Below, piece after piece: positions 1-12,123 of a stretch of DNA of 64,000 nt (the stretch's first letter is position 1; the number at the start of each line of letters is the position of its first letter). The notes beneath the pieces are model-generated. The model saw nothing but the letters and a program-made list of their open reading frames with translations. It was not told the origin of the DNA and ran no database searches. The translations under genes and the position numbers were made by a program. Location of the stretch: the NCBI GenBank assembly GCA_000697355.1, contig JNEN01000814.1, positions 54,143 to 118,142 of the forward strand, in the 5' to 3' direction. The DNA comes from Syncephalastrum monosporum B8922 (lineage: Eukaryota; Mucoromycota; Mucoromycetes; Mucorales; Syncephalastraceae).

Positions 1-888
1 TCACTTTGAGCTATATATCGCGGGGCATGTCACAGCCGTCCTGTAAAAGTAACAAAAATAAATTTTTATATGTCTGCACACCATTTACTGGAAGCGAGAA
101 TGGTTCTGGATTGACAACATCCCAGGCAACTTTATTTCTAACGTGCATGTACGAATGTGACAAGAGCAGGTCATACAAAGTTCATAGCATACAAAGTACA
201 TGATTCCTTTTGCTGGAGGCACTGGACCGGAATGGGTATAGATCATGAATACAGGAAGCAGCAGCATGCTTGGCCGAAAGTGCTTGACAGCCCCTCGATT
301 TTTCAAGGCAAGCAAAACTGCTGGACACTCTTCATTCTCTGCATAATATTCTGAGATACACTAAGCCAATCCAATTGAAATAATATCATGCTACGGGCAG
401 GTCAAAACAGTAGAATTGACGTCGAACAGGAAGACGACAGAGTTCTGCTATACAGCTGGCTTACGCTAAAAGTTTGAGGCTAGGCAAAACGTAATGCATC
501 ACCTGCATGTGGCGAGTCCTTGTACTCTATGTATAGGTGCAAGACTGGTTAAAAATCAAGATCATCTGCACCGAAGGCACAAACTCCTGCAATTTGTATT
601 CAGTTCAGCTAAACTATTGGATGTACATGTAAAAACAATACAGCTGAGTACATCTAGCGATACTTGTCCCAAGCAGACAATGCCATAGCCTCTCTTTACT
701 TGACGCAGCTCTATTAAAGCGTAGCCTTTGTCCTGGAGAAGAACTAGTAGCATTATATCACGTCTCTCCCAGGGCTTGTCTCCGCATCACGACACATGGG
801 CATTAAGTAGAAACAGCCAAGATTATTCAACGACTATGCACAAAAAAAACATCTACTATACACCAAATATATATCTCCTTATTGCCTT
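1..888. other. Gene-free left edge
   Basis: I see no gene here. The short open frames on both strands have no recognisable family motif. The stretch is the downstream flank of the GFA-type gene, whose stop codon is at 889-891 on the minus strand. A gene whose body lies to the left of the window could reach into it, but nothing shows this. Confidence 0.5.
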
Positions 889-1400
889 TCAGTTGGCAGC
901 CGCGTCAAATTGCTTGGCACCGTCAATGGCCACAACAAACGAGGCACGGTCCTTGACGAACAATTCCGACGAGGGCTCTAGCAGACTCACACTACAGGGC
1001 CCATTACTTAATCAACCACCGTCCATCGTACGACCATTTTTGCAGCTTACCCAGAGCTCCCGTTGGGACCATCTAGAATGCCTGTCTTGACTACCGACTT
1101 TTCGCCATTGTACTTCATAGGGCGGTTGTAGAGACCGCAGCCGCAGTTGCCGCAGAACCATTTTTGTTTCTCGACACCACTGCCTGTCTGGCTACCCGAG
1201 ATCAAATACATCTTGGCATAGTTGTTAGGGTCATCGAGCTCAAGCTGGGATGTGTTAAAGATGGCGTTGCTCTGGTAAGGTGCACCACCCGACTTTTGGC
1301 AGTCGACGCAGTGACAGGTCATAGCCTTGATAGGCGCGCCCTTCAGGGTTAGCTTGATGCCCTTGCACAGGCAGGAGGCGTGGTAGACAGCGGCTGACAT
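889..1400 (-). CDS. GFA/CENP-V family zinc protein
   Basis: Two exons, 1400-1051 and 985-889, joined across a 65-base GTAAGC..GAG intron, give 148 residues, the usual length of a single-domain GFA protein (glutathione-dependent formaldehyde-activating enzyme / centromere protein V family). The family's cysteine pattern is visible: SCLCKG near residue 10, CHCVDCQKSGG near residue 30 and CGNCGCG near residue 84. The second exon restores the family's tail (ELFVKDRASFVVAIDGAKQF). Members bind zinc; some bacterial ones bind glutathione, but most fungal ones have no proven reaction. The gene is transcribed in the same direction as the Zn2Cys6 regulator upstream, about 220 bases from that gene's stop codon. 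It may be a cluster member or simply a neighbour. The structure is sure; the function is not. Confidence 0.9.
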
Positions 1401-1618
1401 GGTATATTAAGTAAGTCGAAAATGAAAGAAAGGAAGAAGTTGGTCCGAATCTTCCCCACACTAAAGCCCCTCATCCAAAAAAAAAAAAAAAAAAAAAAGG
1501 GGGGCGTGCCGTGCTATTCCTCTAAGCATTCCGATTGGCTGGAGGGTTCATTCCGGCCGAACTCATCGTCATTTTTTTAAGTATCCGATCGACGGATGAT
1601 TGATGTTACAGAGTGAAT
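1401..1618 (-). promoter_or_regulatory. Upstream region of the GFA gene with CCG-N5-CGG palindrome
   Basis: The region between the GFA start codon and the stop codon of the regulator gene. It holds a 20-base run of A at about 1479-1498 and, at 1583-1597, the perfect inverted repeat ATCCG-atcga-CGGAT. CCG/CGG inverted repeats with fixed spacing are the typical target of dimeric Zn2Cys6 proteins such as the neighbouring regulator. That this one is bound is inference. Confidence 0.4.
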
Positions 1619-4600
1619 TTAAAGCAATGCATTGCCGTCATACAGTCTACCAAGCCATTGGTTCCCTTGCAATCCCGGTTCCAGGTCGGTGTAGACCGGT
1701 AATCGTCCGAGCCAAGACATATCTTGCAAATCTAGATCCCACTCGTTTGCAGGTGGTGGTTGGCCCTCGACGACGGACTGGTTCTGATTGTGCTGCTGGT
1801 GCTGGTGCTGCTGCTGCTGCTGAGAAAGGATCTCTCCATGCACCATACCATTGCTGAGGCCGTTAAAATCAGGCGAAGGTACATAATTGGATGTGTAGCT
1901 AGGCAACGTGCCTAGGATTTGTATGCTTGACATGCCGCCCGCGTTGGGTTCTTCTGTAGAGAAGTTAAATATTTCATCCATCTATGGGAGCAATATCACC
2001 TACCATTTTGCTGGAAAGCCCGCTTGTCCAACTCGCTCAATGACTCGTAGCACCATTTGGCTGACTGACTGTACGATTGGTACTCGGACAGACAACTCAA
2101 ACACTTTGTCCAACTCTCAATTACGCTGTTCTCACCAATGGTAAGCTTGATCTTGGGAAACAGGCGCGCCATCAATAAAACGGTCGCCGAGGTATAGAGA
2201 TCTGTTGAAAAATAAGTATATGCTTGACAATGAACTTATGAGCAAATATACATACAAAAAATGTTGTACCACCATGAAGGCAACAGGCGCTTGAGGTTGT
2301 GATGAATCATATCGACCAGTTCCTGAGCAACCTTGACGCAAGTCGTTGAACTTTGGATGAACAAGGACTTTTGCAAATCGGTATCGGCTACATCATTCGT
2401 GGTGTGGTTCGACTCCTCGCATGCAAAATAATATGCAAACAGGGGGCGATAGAGAAGAATACTAGTATGAAGGTATCTAGAAGAGGTCGAATGAGACTAT
2501 GGTATCCGCATGCTATTTTTTATCTTTTTACCGAGCACGCAGCACATTGCTCTGGCGTAAAAGAATGTTGTCGCGCAACGAATCACGTCGCCCCATTGGA
2601 GGCGTATTGCTGGTCATACTGTGACGTCGCAAGAACCATGGCAAGGACCGTTCCCAGGTATTGAGGGCAATTTCCAGCCGTATGATTGAGTTGAGGTATC
2701 CTGCTCTACTTTGCTCGTCTTATTTGACATGAGGGGCTGTCGTGCAACGTATCAGCGAAAAACTTACCAATCCCAGGAGTAGTTCCCACAGATCGTCTCG
2801 TTCCACCCGAGTAGACCGTAGTCAAAATGTCACCCATCACCTCATATAGCTGAAGCGTGTGGACAAAAAACGCCATTTGGCTCGGCTTCTCCTCGGGCTG
2901 GACAGCAGGCGACTGCGGTGCGGACGTGAGTAGCTCGTCATCGATGCTGCTCGGTAGGATGAGGTCGCGCGTCACGGGGATCATAAAGGGTCGGCCGTAT
3001 GCCATTGAGATGACCCTGTCCAAAATGATACATCCACCCCAGAGACGCTTGTGCAGCTCCCGCTCAAGCTGGTTCTTCTCGATGCGGTCGAGATGCAGGC
3101 CCAGGCCTTGAGCAAGTCGAATTGCGAGGCCCACCACGATCCAGCACCTACCTGGCAATTTGGTGCACTGTAGGTATTGGCCCATCAGCAATAAGGCCTG
3201 GACGACCTTCAGATTGCCTTCCTCGAGAATATCGAAATGGAGGAGCTTCTTGGAACGCTGGAAAAAGATGTCAGCCGCCGGCTCACGTTCCGTCTCCCCA
3301 ATTTCAGGGGATAATTGGCAACCCAACGCAAACACAAGATTCAGGATGCATTGAAAGAGCGGGTCTGCTTCCGAGTCTCGACTAAGATCATCTGGTTCTA
3401 CAATATATATCAGCTCATAATTTCGTACCTGGTGTAGTATATAAACAACAAATTTAGGTGCTTACCTGGATCTTCTGGATAACCCCATAAACGGGAATAC
3501 GTCGCCATAAAAGCGGGCTTGTGCAGGAACGGATACAATGAATGAACAAAAGTCCAGTAGCTCCATACCAACCCATCGGCGACCTTACGCGGTGGTAGTA
3601 CGTAATCGTGGAACACACCTGAGCAGCTGCGATAATGGCCCGAGCTGTCGGCCGACACCGCCCCTGACGTGTTGCGCGAGGAGCGCGACCCTTGTGACAG
3701 ACGTCGCCGAGGCTCGCTCGTAGCTGAAGCACCAGTAAACAACGACGACGGTCCTCTCGCATCTTCGGGAAGCGCTGTCTTTTTGCCGATGACCTCGCGC
3801 ACCTCGCGCATAAAGCTCATGGCGCTCGAGGATCCAAAATAACCGTGTCGGTTATCACGTCGGTCAGCGAGATCGCTGGCACCTTCGCCTGTCATGGCAC
3901 CCATCGCATCCACGACTGGACCTTCATGTGGCTCGGATGGCGGCTGCAGTTGAGAAGACGAAGCAGACGACGCGTGGGTCAAAGGTGACCCGGCTAAAGT
4001 GGACGTCCAGCGCCGTTCAGCTGGGTCAGTCTCGCTCGCATTCGTGGACTGCTGCGTGCGGACGTCGCTAACAGGCGCTCGCCCAATATTATTACGCCGT
4101 TGGTCCGCCGTAGGTGAATCCGGGGGCACAGGCACGGCAAATGCAGATGTAAGCGGTGCCTCAGAAGGGGCGGGCTGTGAACGTGGAGAGTTAGGTGCGA
4201 CGAGCTGCTCGTCGGGAGAATGCGGGGCAGGCTGGAGTGGCGGGAGTCTCACTGTAGATGGTGTTGCTGCTGCAACGCCAAGCTCAGCAGCAGCAGCCGT
4301 AGCGGTAGCGGTAGTGGTAGTGGCAGTGGTAGTAGTGGCGGTAGGGGTAGGGGGGGGGTAATCAAAAGCTGGTGGAGCAAAGGACGGAGACGACTGAGAA
4401 GCGGAGGAGGGCGAAGGTGCAGAAACAGGCGGTGCATTCTGAGTGCCATTGGCAGCGATATGCTACAAGAAAATGACCAGATAGACCAGACAGCATCAGT
4501 ATTTACAAAAGAAGAAACCCAATTTTTTGTTGTCTTCCTTTCTTACCTGGGAAGATGGGTTTATGCTGGGTGCAGCAGAGAAAGACATGCGCTGGCCGTT

Positions 4601-5106
4601 GTGGTCAACGTGCATTGCGCTCTCGAGCTCCCTCACTTTGTTTTCCAGCAATTGGACATATCTAGAGTGGAGAGGGGGGTGTCTTAGTATAAAAACACGG
4701 ACGGGTAAATGATGGACGCTAACTCTTGGTTCTTCCGCTTGCCGCGGTCTGGCTCATAGACACACGGTCCTCCCGGCCGTTTCTTCTTGAGACACGCACC
4801 GCACATGGGACGAACTCCATCGCACTTTGTCTTGCGATCCCGACATTCTTTGCAGGCCAAGGAGATCTTCTGTCGTTTGGCAGGCCGCTTAGCGGCAGAA
4901 TGGAGGGGTGGAGGGGGTATTGGAGGGGCGGAATGCAGTCCATTGAGAAGGTGGGAAGGCGACGGATACTGTGGTGCAGGGCGTAGAGGTGGGGGTGTTG
5001 TATTTGTTGTATTTATTGTACTTGGCTTTTGTTGTCGTGGTGGTGTCGCTGTCATATCAGAAGGCGTGAGTTCGGGCAGCGTCCCGGGTATGACTTGTTT
5101 GTCCAT
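1619..5106 (-). CDS. Zn2Cys6 transcription factor, probable cluster regulator
   Basis: Eight exons (5106-4724, 4661-4547, 4462-3466, 3397-2768, 2700-2532, 2461-2256, 2201-2004, 1953-1619) join in frame to about 1010 residues. The binuclear zinc cluster lies at residues 85-115 with six cysteines spaced C-x2-C-x6-C-x6-C-x2-C-x9-C, followed by a basic linker and a short coiled coil (YVQLLENKVRELE) for dimerisation. After a long Pro/Ser/Thr/Ala-rich stretch comes the fungal_trans regulatory domain, starting near FLHKPAFMATY and including GRCWIVVGLAIRLAQGLGLH and LWGGCIILDR. The tail is Gln/Asn-rich with an acidic aromatic end (WDLDLQDMSWL), like an activation domain. The last intron is only 50 bases. 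The gene diverges from the FAH-family hydrolase across 381 bases, which suits a pathway-specific activator of the surrounding aromatic-catabolism genes. That role is inferred from position. Confidence 0.92.
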
Positions 5107-5487
5107 CCGAGAGTTTGTAAAGGTGCGTTTTCCGTGCGAAGAGAAAAGATTGAATACAGTAGATTATGATTGGGAATTGGGAGGTGTCAACCCCACACAC
5201 CACACATCCAAATTAGTTTGGCTGGTGTATTCTCCCCGCTTTCCCCGCCCTTTTCCCCATGCCTTTACGCAATTTCTCTTGCATCAATTCGAAGAGTCGG
5301 TCTAAAATGAATATCCGCGGACCACATAAATCTATCTTCACCTTGTCGGACGTTCATCCTATTGGATGACTTTTCCGGTACACACATCCTTGCGTGCTTG
5401 CTTTCTGTTCATCATATAAAAGCTAATTTACTTTTGTCTCTGCCCATTTTACTTTTTTCTTACAACTCTCACGAAACACACTAAAAA
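5107..5487. promoter_or_regulatory. Divergent promoter, regulator / FAH-family hydrolase
   Basis: 381 bases between the two start codons. It contains the palindrome TCCGCGGA near 5315 and TTTTCCGG at 5371-5378; the latter motif recurs in the second divergent promoter of the cluster. A pyrimidine-rich stretch precedes the hydrolase ATG. Shared control of both genes is likely from the geometry but not shown. Confidence 0.5.
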
Positions 5488-6491
5488 ATGCCCGTCTGGA
5501 ACCGTTTGATCCGCTTTGTCGCCGCTGATGGCAAGACCTACTCTGGTGAGCCCGTCATCAACAACGCGGAAGTTACCGTCGACCAGCTTCTCGCTCAGGG
5601 AACTCTCGAGGCCAAGGTCATCACAGGCGACGTCCTCTCTGACGACGCTACTGTCACTGATCAGGTTGTCAAGGTTGTCTCGCTCCTCGCTCCCCTTTCC
5701 AAAGAACAGGTCCCCATTATCAAGTGCGTCGGTTTGAACTACAAGGCTCACAGTAAGTTTGTTTTTCTGGTTTGGGGGTGCCAGAACGCTAAATTTAAAC
5801 TTCGTTATTTCTTTAGTTGCCGAGGGTGGCCGTACTCCTCCGCCTTACCCCTCCATTTTCATCAAGTCCAACCACTCGCTGGCTGACGCATTTGAAGATA
5901 TCCCGATTCCCCAACTTGCCCATGAGACTACCGATTATGAGGGTGAATTGGTAAGTGACAAAGTGCAGCACGAGAAAAAAGCATTAAGTTCTTAAACATT
6001 ATCATCAATTGTAGACCATCGTCATTGGCAAGACTGGCAAAGATATTCCTATTGACAAGGTTGGCGAATATGTCGCGGGCTACACCGTCGCGAACGATGT
6101 ATCGAACCGCAAGTGGCAGCGCGATCCCAAGTACGCTGGTGGTGTTCCCCAGTGGTGCTTCTCGAAGGGCTTTGACAAGTACGGTCCTATTGGCCCTGCG
6201 ATCGTGTCCAACAAGATTCTCGGCGACCGTCCTGGTCTCCAGCTGACCACCAAGGTCAACGACGAGGTTCGCCAGAACACCAACACGTCCGACCTTCTCT
6301 TCCACGTCCCCGAGATCGTTTCTTTCATCTCCCAAGGCTCCACTCTTGAGAAGGGTACTATCATTATGACCGGTACTCCTTCCGGTGTGGCTATGGGTAT
6401 GAAGGAGCCCAAGTGGCTCAACAACGGTGATATCGTCTCTGTCGAGATTGCCCAGATTGGCAAGATCGCCAACAAGATGGCCTTTGCTTAA
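5488..6491 (+). CDS. FAH-family hydrolase, probable fumarylpyruvate/acylpyruvate hydrolase
   Basis: Exons 5488-5752, 5817-5950 and 6015-6491 encode 291 residues, typical of the fumarylacetoacetate hydrolase superfamily (FAHD1, 2-keto-4-pentenoate hydratase and fumarylpyruvate hydrolase group). Family marks are VGLNYKAHIAEGG, the metal-binding acidic pair in DYEGEL (Glu130, Glu132), VANDVSNRKWQ, GPIGPAIV and the signature TGTPSGVAMG near the C terminus. These enzymes use Mg or Mn to cleave a C-C bond in acylpyruvates. Beside a gentisate dioxygenase the likely reaction is hydrolysis of fumaryl- or maleylpyruvate to pyruvate and fumarate or maleate. No targeting signal is evident, so it is probably cytosolic. 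A polyadenylation-type AATAAA lies at 6584. The family is certain; substrate is inferred from context, and a housekeeping acylpyruvase remains possible. Confidence 0.93.
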
Positions 6492-7478
6492 ATTTCTCGT
6501 TTTTCCGGATCTCAACCTCCTTCACATTATCGTCTTCTCTGTTTCGTCTTTTTTCATCTTGTATAGAGCTGGCATAGGGCCATAATAAAAATGACTGTAT
6601 ATTTCTTTTTGTTTAACTCAAAATCAGAAAAACTGCTATTCGTTGTGATTTTGTTTCTTTCCTCTGGGCATTATGCGACATGACTTCCTGTATGACAGTA
6701 CTTCTGTCCATCTCTGTATTCACCATTTATATATATAATCTGTCATGGGTGTCATATGTAGGGAAACAATTCTTTTCTCTGCCGAATCCACAGCATGTCT
6801 ATTTGGGTTCAAGCGTAAGCGTAACCAGAATCCTATTACCGATCCTAAATGCCCGCATATAGAGCATTAGGCCGCACCTTCCACTTTCACCCCGCAACTG
6901 AATCAAATACTCGAGTTGGAAAAGTCATATTTGCCGTGAATTTAGTATTTAGTTATCATTAGTTGAAACTATTCACATTTCATGCAGCATTAGATCACGT
7001 AAACTCTAGGATTGGCCAATTCTTAAGCACTCTAGGAAGATGAAGTGAAGACAGGATATCCACCAGGGGTATGGCAAGAGACAGAAACTTTAGCTGTATC
7101 AGACCGTAGCATCGGTACTATTGTTACAGGCATCATATCATCATCAATTTGAATCCATAAAATTCTTTTGATTGATTATATACATATATGTAACATTTTA
7201 TCCGTTGGTGTAAGACACAGGATATATTAAGCATAAGACCGAGCAATCTAGGAGCTATTGGCTCCTTTGCAGACTCATATAGCAGGATATTGTGCGCGCA
7301 CCTCCCACGAAGGTTCGGGGCGATCTTATTTATGAACACAGGGTCTAAAACAAAAGAACATCATAGTGTAAAAATCTTGGTGCAAGAAGTACAATCCAGG
7401 ATGTGTGTAAAATTTAATATAAAAAACAATAACTTATGTACAAAACGAAGGAATGGGGCAAAAAAGGTATAGACATAT
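6492..7478. other. Convergent intergenic region
   Basis: 3' flanks of the hydrolase (plus strand) and of the MFS gene (minus strand). AT-rich, with AATAAA at 6584-6589. I see no gene or repeat in it. Confidence 0.5.
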
Positions 7479-9257
7479 TTATGGAGTGTAGCGGAACTTG
7501 GGGTGGGAATGGCCTAGCTGCGAGATCTGCTCCTCAGTCAGGCCATCAAGGATATGGTCGCGCTTGCCCTGCTCGCGCTGACGGTTCTCCCACCGGACAA
7601 TGACACTGACAATGGCAGAGACGACGATGACGACGATGCCGGCGCAGAGATTAATAATGTGACCAGCACGGTAGTCGGGTGCTTGCGAAGGAAGATATGT
7701 CCATGTCGCCAAAAGACCACCGCAGGAGCCGATACTGACGGTAAAAGCACTGGCAATTGCGCGCACCATCGGGCCGGCCGTGTTGTCGACGATCCAGCCT
7801 ACAAATACGGGGCTGCCCGTAAATGCACCCGCAGTCCCAAAAAATATAGCCATGTAGCGCGGTCCCGTTGCTTCCACGGTGAGTAGCACCGCAAACGCGA
7901 TTGTAATGAGCGGGCCTGCAGCGAAAAGGAGAATTAAGCCACGGGTTTTGGCACGGTCGGAAATAATGGCCAGAACAATACAGACAACGGTGCCAACTGC
8001 ATACGGTGGCACTGACATGAGCTGCGAGTCGATGGAATCATAACCCATAGCTGCCAGAAGCGAAGGCTACCAAACAAATTCATCAGTTAGTTCGACGTTA
8101 GGCATCTCTTTCTCTTCCTGTTTGCATACCATGAACAGTGCAATTGAGTTCATACTGAGAAGGGAGCAGAACAGACCAATGGACATCAAAATAATTTTGA
8201 GGTTATAGATTGCCAGTTCAAGATGCTTCTTGGTCAGCTTTTCTTGCTTGTTCGTCATGGTCTCCAGACGGATACGGAGCGAGCCAATCTTGCGCTCTTC
8301 CTCGGTCAGGAACTTGGCCTCCTCGGGAGTGTTGGGCAGGAAAAAGTAGCAGATTATACCCGCCAGCATGGTCATGATGCCCTCGAAGAAGAAAATGTTT
8401 CGCCAACGCTCCATAATTCCCCACGGCGGTATCATAGAGAAACCGGTAGCCAGCAAGCCTAGGTAAATTTTCAATGAGAGGTTATCTATTAAAGAAAGGA
8501 CTTCAAATGCTTACCACCAAAGGCACCAGCCAAGCTGGCAAAGGAGGCATACATGCCGACTCGCGTAACAAGCTCATGGCGACGGTAGCTTATACATGCA
8601 AAAGAGATGTAGGTTAGAGAAGCTAAATTGTTTGACGTCATCTGATAGCTTACAAAGTGGAAAGCATATAAGAGATACCAGGCATTATACCCGCCTCAGC
8701 GATGCCGAGAAAAGTACGCGCTGCTGCCAAACCACCAAAGCTTTGGCAAAACCCGAGGCACATGGTAATCAAGCCGAAAGCGAAGGTGATAAGAGCCAGC
8801 CAGACCTTGGGGCCAAACTTTTTGCACAGGATATTCGTAGGTCTAAATAAGATGCTTTAGCGGCATAGAGGAAAGAGCGAGGACCACGTACACTTCGAAG
8901 AGGATGTAGGTGATAAAGAAGGTAGTCAATGTAATATTAAATCGGTCGCCCGTCAGCTCGAGGTCTTCTGTCATGCCCAACCCTTTGGCATTGCCCATGT
9001 TGGATCTGTTTATATGTGTACGGTTAGTTGCTTGCTTTATATATAACAGAAAGTATGGCATACCTGTCAATGAAGGCCATAAGATAGATAAGAATAGCGA
9101 TTGGGAGGATGCGAAGGTCGTATTTCCGCCGCAGACGTGCCTCAACTGATTTGTCGATATCTTCTAGGGTAGGCACGACACTGTCGATATGTGATATTTG
9201 GATCGACTTGTGATCGTCCTCCGATTTGTAGCTTGTCTCTTTTTCTGAGGACATCAA
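7479..9257 (-). CDS. MFS permease, anion:cation symporter type
   Basis: Six exons (9257-9064, 9005-8892, 8842-8654, 8588-8515, 8458-8130, 8066-7479) give 495 residues with a hydrophilic N terminus, about 12 membrane segments and a basic cytoplasmic C terminus. The pattern fits the Dal5/Tna1 anion:cation symporter family of fungi: LRRKYDLRILPIAILIYLMAF before and in helix 1, the start LLATGFSMIPPWGIMERW, the loop FLPNTPEEAKFLTEEER after helix 6, and GWIVDNTAGPMVRAIASAF in the C-terminal half. Members carry small carboxylates such as allantoate, nicotinate or hydroxybenzoates across the plasma membrane. Lying between the FAH-family hydrolase and the gentisate dioxygenase, it is the obvious candidate for hydroxybenzoate or gentisate uptake. 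The substrate is inferred. Confidence 0.92.
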
Positions 9258-10296
9258 ACGTGTTTACAGAAGGATAATGAAATATAAAAAAGAAGGTGAT
9301 GTGATTTCGAGTGGAGGGCAATGAGCTTTTATCCTCCATTCCAAATATCTTTCGTTTTATACATGCTGGACATTCTCTACTGCTTTAATATCTGCAGCCA
9401 ATTGGGTTGATATCCGCCCTGGACTTTCCCATGGATTTGCGAGATGTTCAAACACATGGCCAACTCAGCCCATCTCTCATTCATGTCTATTGCCGCCGCG
9501 TACGCCTCGCTCACCTGTATGCCGCACTAGCTTCTACCAACGTACATTGGATATCAATAAAACAATAAAGATCATCCATTTCTAAGATGAAAAGAAAGAG
9601 ATTGTCATAAACCAATAAATGACTCAGGCGATTATGATGGTTCCATTTCACTTGCCCAACATCAGTGATGAACCAATTGTGGGGTTGCTATCAACCCCGC
9701 TGTGCAACTAGTGGCCGTGCTCTTACCTAATAGAGAAGTTGTTCGGGTTTTGCTTCCCCACATTCCCTGTGTCCCCCACAATTTCCCCAAACGTCATACT
9801 GTATACCCCCGCCACAAAGCAATAAAATAGCAAGAGGACCTCGAGGTCGGGAAGTCATACGCTTTATAATTTCATCCGATACTCGTATACACGCGTTGTC
9901 AATCTCGGTTTAATTTTGACAGAAATTTGTTTGCATTTCTGCCTAGTAGATATGGCAAATTGATGCTTTCTTTAACTACAACGAAGTTATGTTACATCAC
10001 TCACCTTGAATGTACACGATCTTACGCATCATTGCAATGAGACCAAAATTTTTATATTACAAATTCATCGCCTTATCTTTTCTCTATTTTTTGGTGTGAC
10101 ACTATGGTGCTCTTTTTCGTAGTACTGCGAAAACATACTGCACATATTATCTCTTCATCCCACATAAGTAGTTTGTTATGGTACAAAAGAAGAAACAGTG
10201 TTTATAGACATATAAGAAAAAAAAAGAGATACGGAGGAGACGGAAATTTACAAGGTACCAGAATACTATACTTCCACAGCTAGGAATATACGTTAC
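9258..10296. other. Region upstream of the MFS gene and downstream of the dioxygenase
   Basis: About 1 kb without a gene. The right part is AT-rich 3' flank of the dioxygenase; the left part should hold the permease promoter. I do not see the TTTTCCGG motif found in the other two promoters of the cluster. Confidence 0.45.
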
Positions 10297-11363
10297 TTAG
10301 TCCTTCTTGTAAAGAGCAAGATTGTCAAGCAGAGGTTTGTCGTTGTAGGTGAAAATGTAGGCAGGCTGGTCACCTTCTGCATGATGGACGACTGCGCTCC
10401 ATGCCGGAATAGACATGGTATCCCCTCGAGTCCAATTGAGAGTCTTTGTGCTGCCGTTGCTATCTGTAATCTCGGTGTAGCCCGAGCCTTCATATATGTG
10501 CGCGACCTTTGAAGATGTCTCACGCACCAAGGGTGAGGAGGCACCCGCACCAATGCGCTCAGCCTGGGCACCAATGATCTTGGAAAGTGGACTGCCATCC
10601 TCGCGGATGTACTCATAAACAGCATAGCTAGCGTCACCGGTGCTATCCAAAGCCTTTTGCACAGGGGCCCAGGGGAACTTAATAGGGCTGTTATCGACAG
10701 GTCTACGTCGTTGCGTTCAGATATATGTACATAACCCCTTATGCAAAGAAGTGCATCTTCTAGCTTACGTGCTGGGGTAGCGCGACTCGGCGTAGTTCTC
10801 GGCAAAGTTAACGGGAATGTGCTGGAACATCGGGAGATCAAGACCATCAAGCCATATCATGACATCCTTGCCTTCGTGGCCATGGTCGTGCCAGCACCAC
10901 GGCGGCGTGAGTATAACATCACCTCGGTCCATGTAGAGCTTCTCGCCCTCAACAGCGGTGAAGCCCCTTTCACCCTCGATGATAAAGCGAAGGGCAAACG
11001 CACGATGACGATGAGCAGGTGCGGTCTCACCAGGGTTAATGAGTTGGAGACCAGCATACAGCGTGTCGGTGGTCTGAGGAGCCTCTGTTATTACGCAAAT
11101 GTTAGCAAGGTGCCATTTAACGATGTGATTGTTCAGAACTTACTTAGCTTGGGATTAATTAACATCAGCACACGACGCTCGGCCTCTTCAGCACCGATGC
11201 GCTCGCCTGACTCAATAAGAGCAGGACGAATCTTCTGATACTCCCATAAATGAGGCACAGCTTTCGGTGAAGGCTTTGGAGGCACCATGGCGCTCATCAC
11301 CGTCCAGAGAGGCTCGGCTTCAATATCAGGGTACTTTTGCAAAAAGTCCAGGTCGTTTCCCAT
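10297..11363 (-). CDS. Gentisate 1,2-dioxygenase
   Basis: Exons 11363-11144, 11084-10769 and 10702-10297 encode 313 residues with two cupin domains. The first has the iron ligands of gentisate dioxygenases, HRH at 98-100 within [18 protein letters not shown] and His139 or His141 in WCWHDHG, with the motif [19 protein letters not shown] between them. The second half repeats the fold without a full metal set ([18 protein letters not shown]), as usual. The enzyme opens gentisate between the carboxyl- and hydroxyl-bearing carbons with O2 to give maleylpyruvate. It is slightly shorter than many bacterial enzymes. I chose the ATG at 11363, in a good AACAATGG context, over an in-frame ATG 36 bases upstream. 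The gene diverges from the flavin monooxygenase that would make its substrate. The family call is strong. Confidence 0.94.
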
Positions 11364-12123
11364 TGTTGTCGTTTGTAAATATAACGCCAAGTTCAACAAG
11401 AATGTTAAAGTAACTCCAGAGCTTTTCTATATATACCCTCTTTGTAATTCCTCGAGGTGAGTCAATTTTTTATTTATCTCTGCTGACTTTTTTCTTTCCA
11501 ATGCGGGTAACTTTTCCGGCTTCTCTCCACATTGTTTCTTCTGATATGACGTGTTTTCCGGAAATATGTCCCGTGCAATTGTAAACGGTAGAATGAATAA
11601 CTCCCCAAGTGATAGGGTTATGTAGGCAGCTTTGACGTCGGGAAAATCGATGCTTTCCGCCCCTCGGAGAGATGCGAGAAGAAAAAGGAAAGGCTGGAGA
11701 AAAGAGCATGTAGACACGTCGTCAGATCCAATGATGTTCTTCACTTTTAGTGTTGAACAAAGCAGACAGATGACTTGTAATATACCGAAACAGTGCGCGA
11801 TGGGTAAATAAAACCATATGCACATGAGCTATGTGGTGTGTCGCTGCGGAGAAGGACAATCGTACCGATGTGTCTTGTGCATCAATGCTTGCTTTCTGGG
11901 GTTAAGTGGGGTTGAAGTCTCAGCCTCCGCGGGCTTCGACGATTGGTGTACCTGGCTTCCCGGAAAAATTAGCCAATGGGAAGTCTTCCCGCCCCATTTG
12001 CGCTTTGGCATAAATTTTTTCCCCACAGTTAGAAGCACTTCGGTATATATGGAGCGCCTTCTCGTCTGTTGAACACGAAACATATCTTCTTTTTCCTTTG
12101 TACACTTATACTCCTATTTAAAA
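11364..12123. promoter_or_regulatory. Divergent promoter, gentisate dioxygenase / monooxygenase
   Basis: 760 bases between the two start codons. TTTTCCGG occurs at 11512-11519 and 11554-11561 (where it is part of TTTTCCGGAAA), and in reverse orientation at 11960-11967. The same octamer is in the regulator/hydrolase promoter. A TATA-like TATATAT lies about 80 bases before the monooxygenase ATG. Binding by the cluster's Zn2Cys6 protein is a testable inference. Confidence 0.5.

Noticed and set aside
1981..2004. A 22-base intron near the end of the regulator gene
   Set aside because: Too short to splice; using the acceptor at 1954-1955 gives a 50-base intron that keeps the frame.
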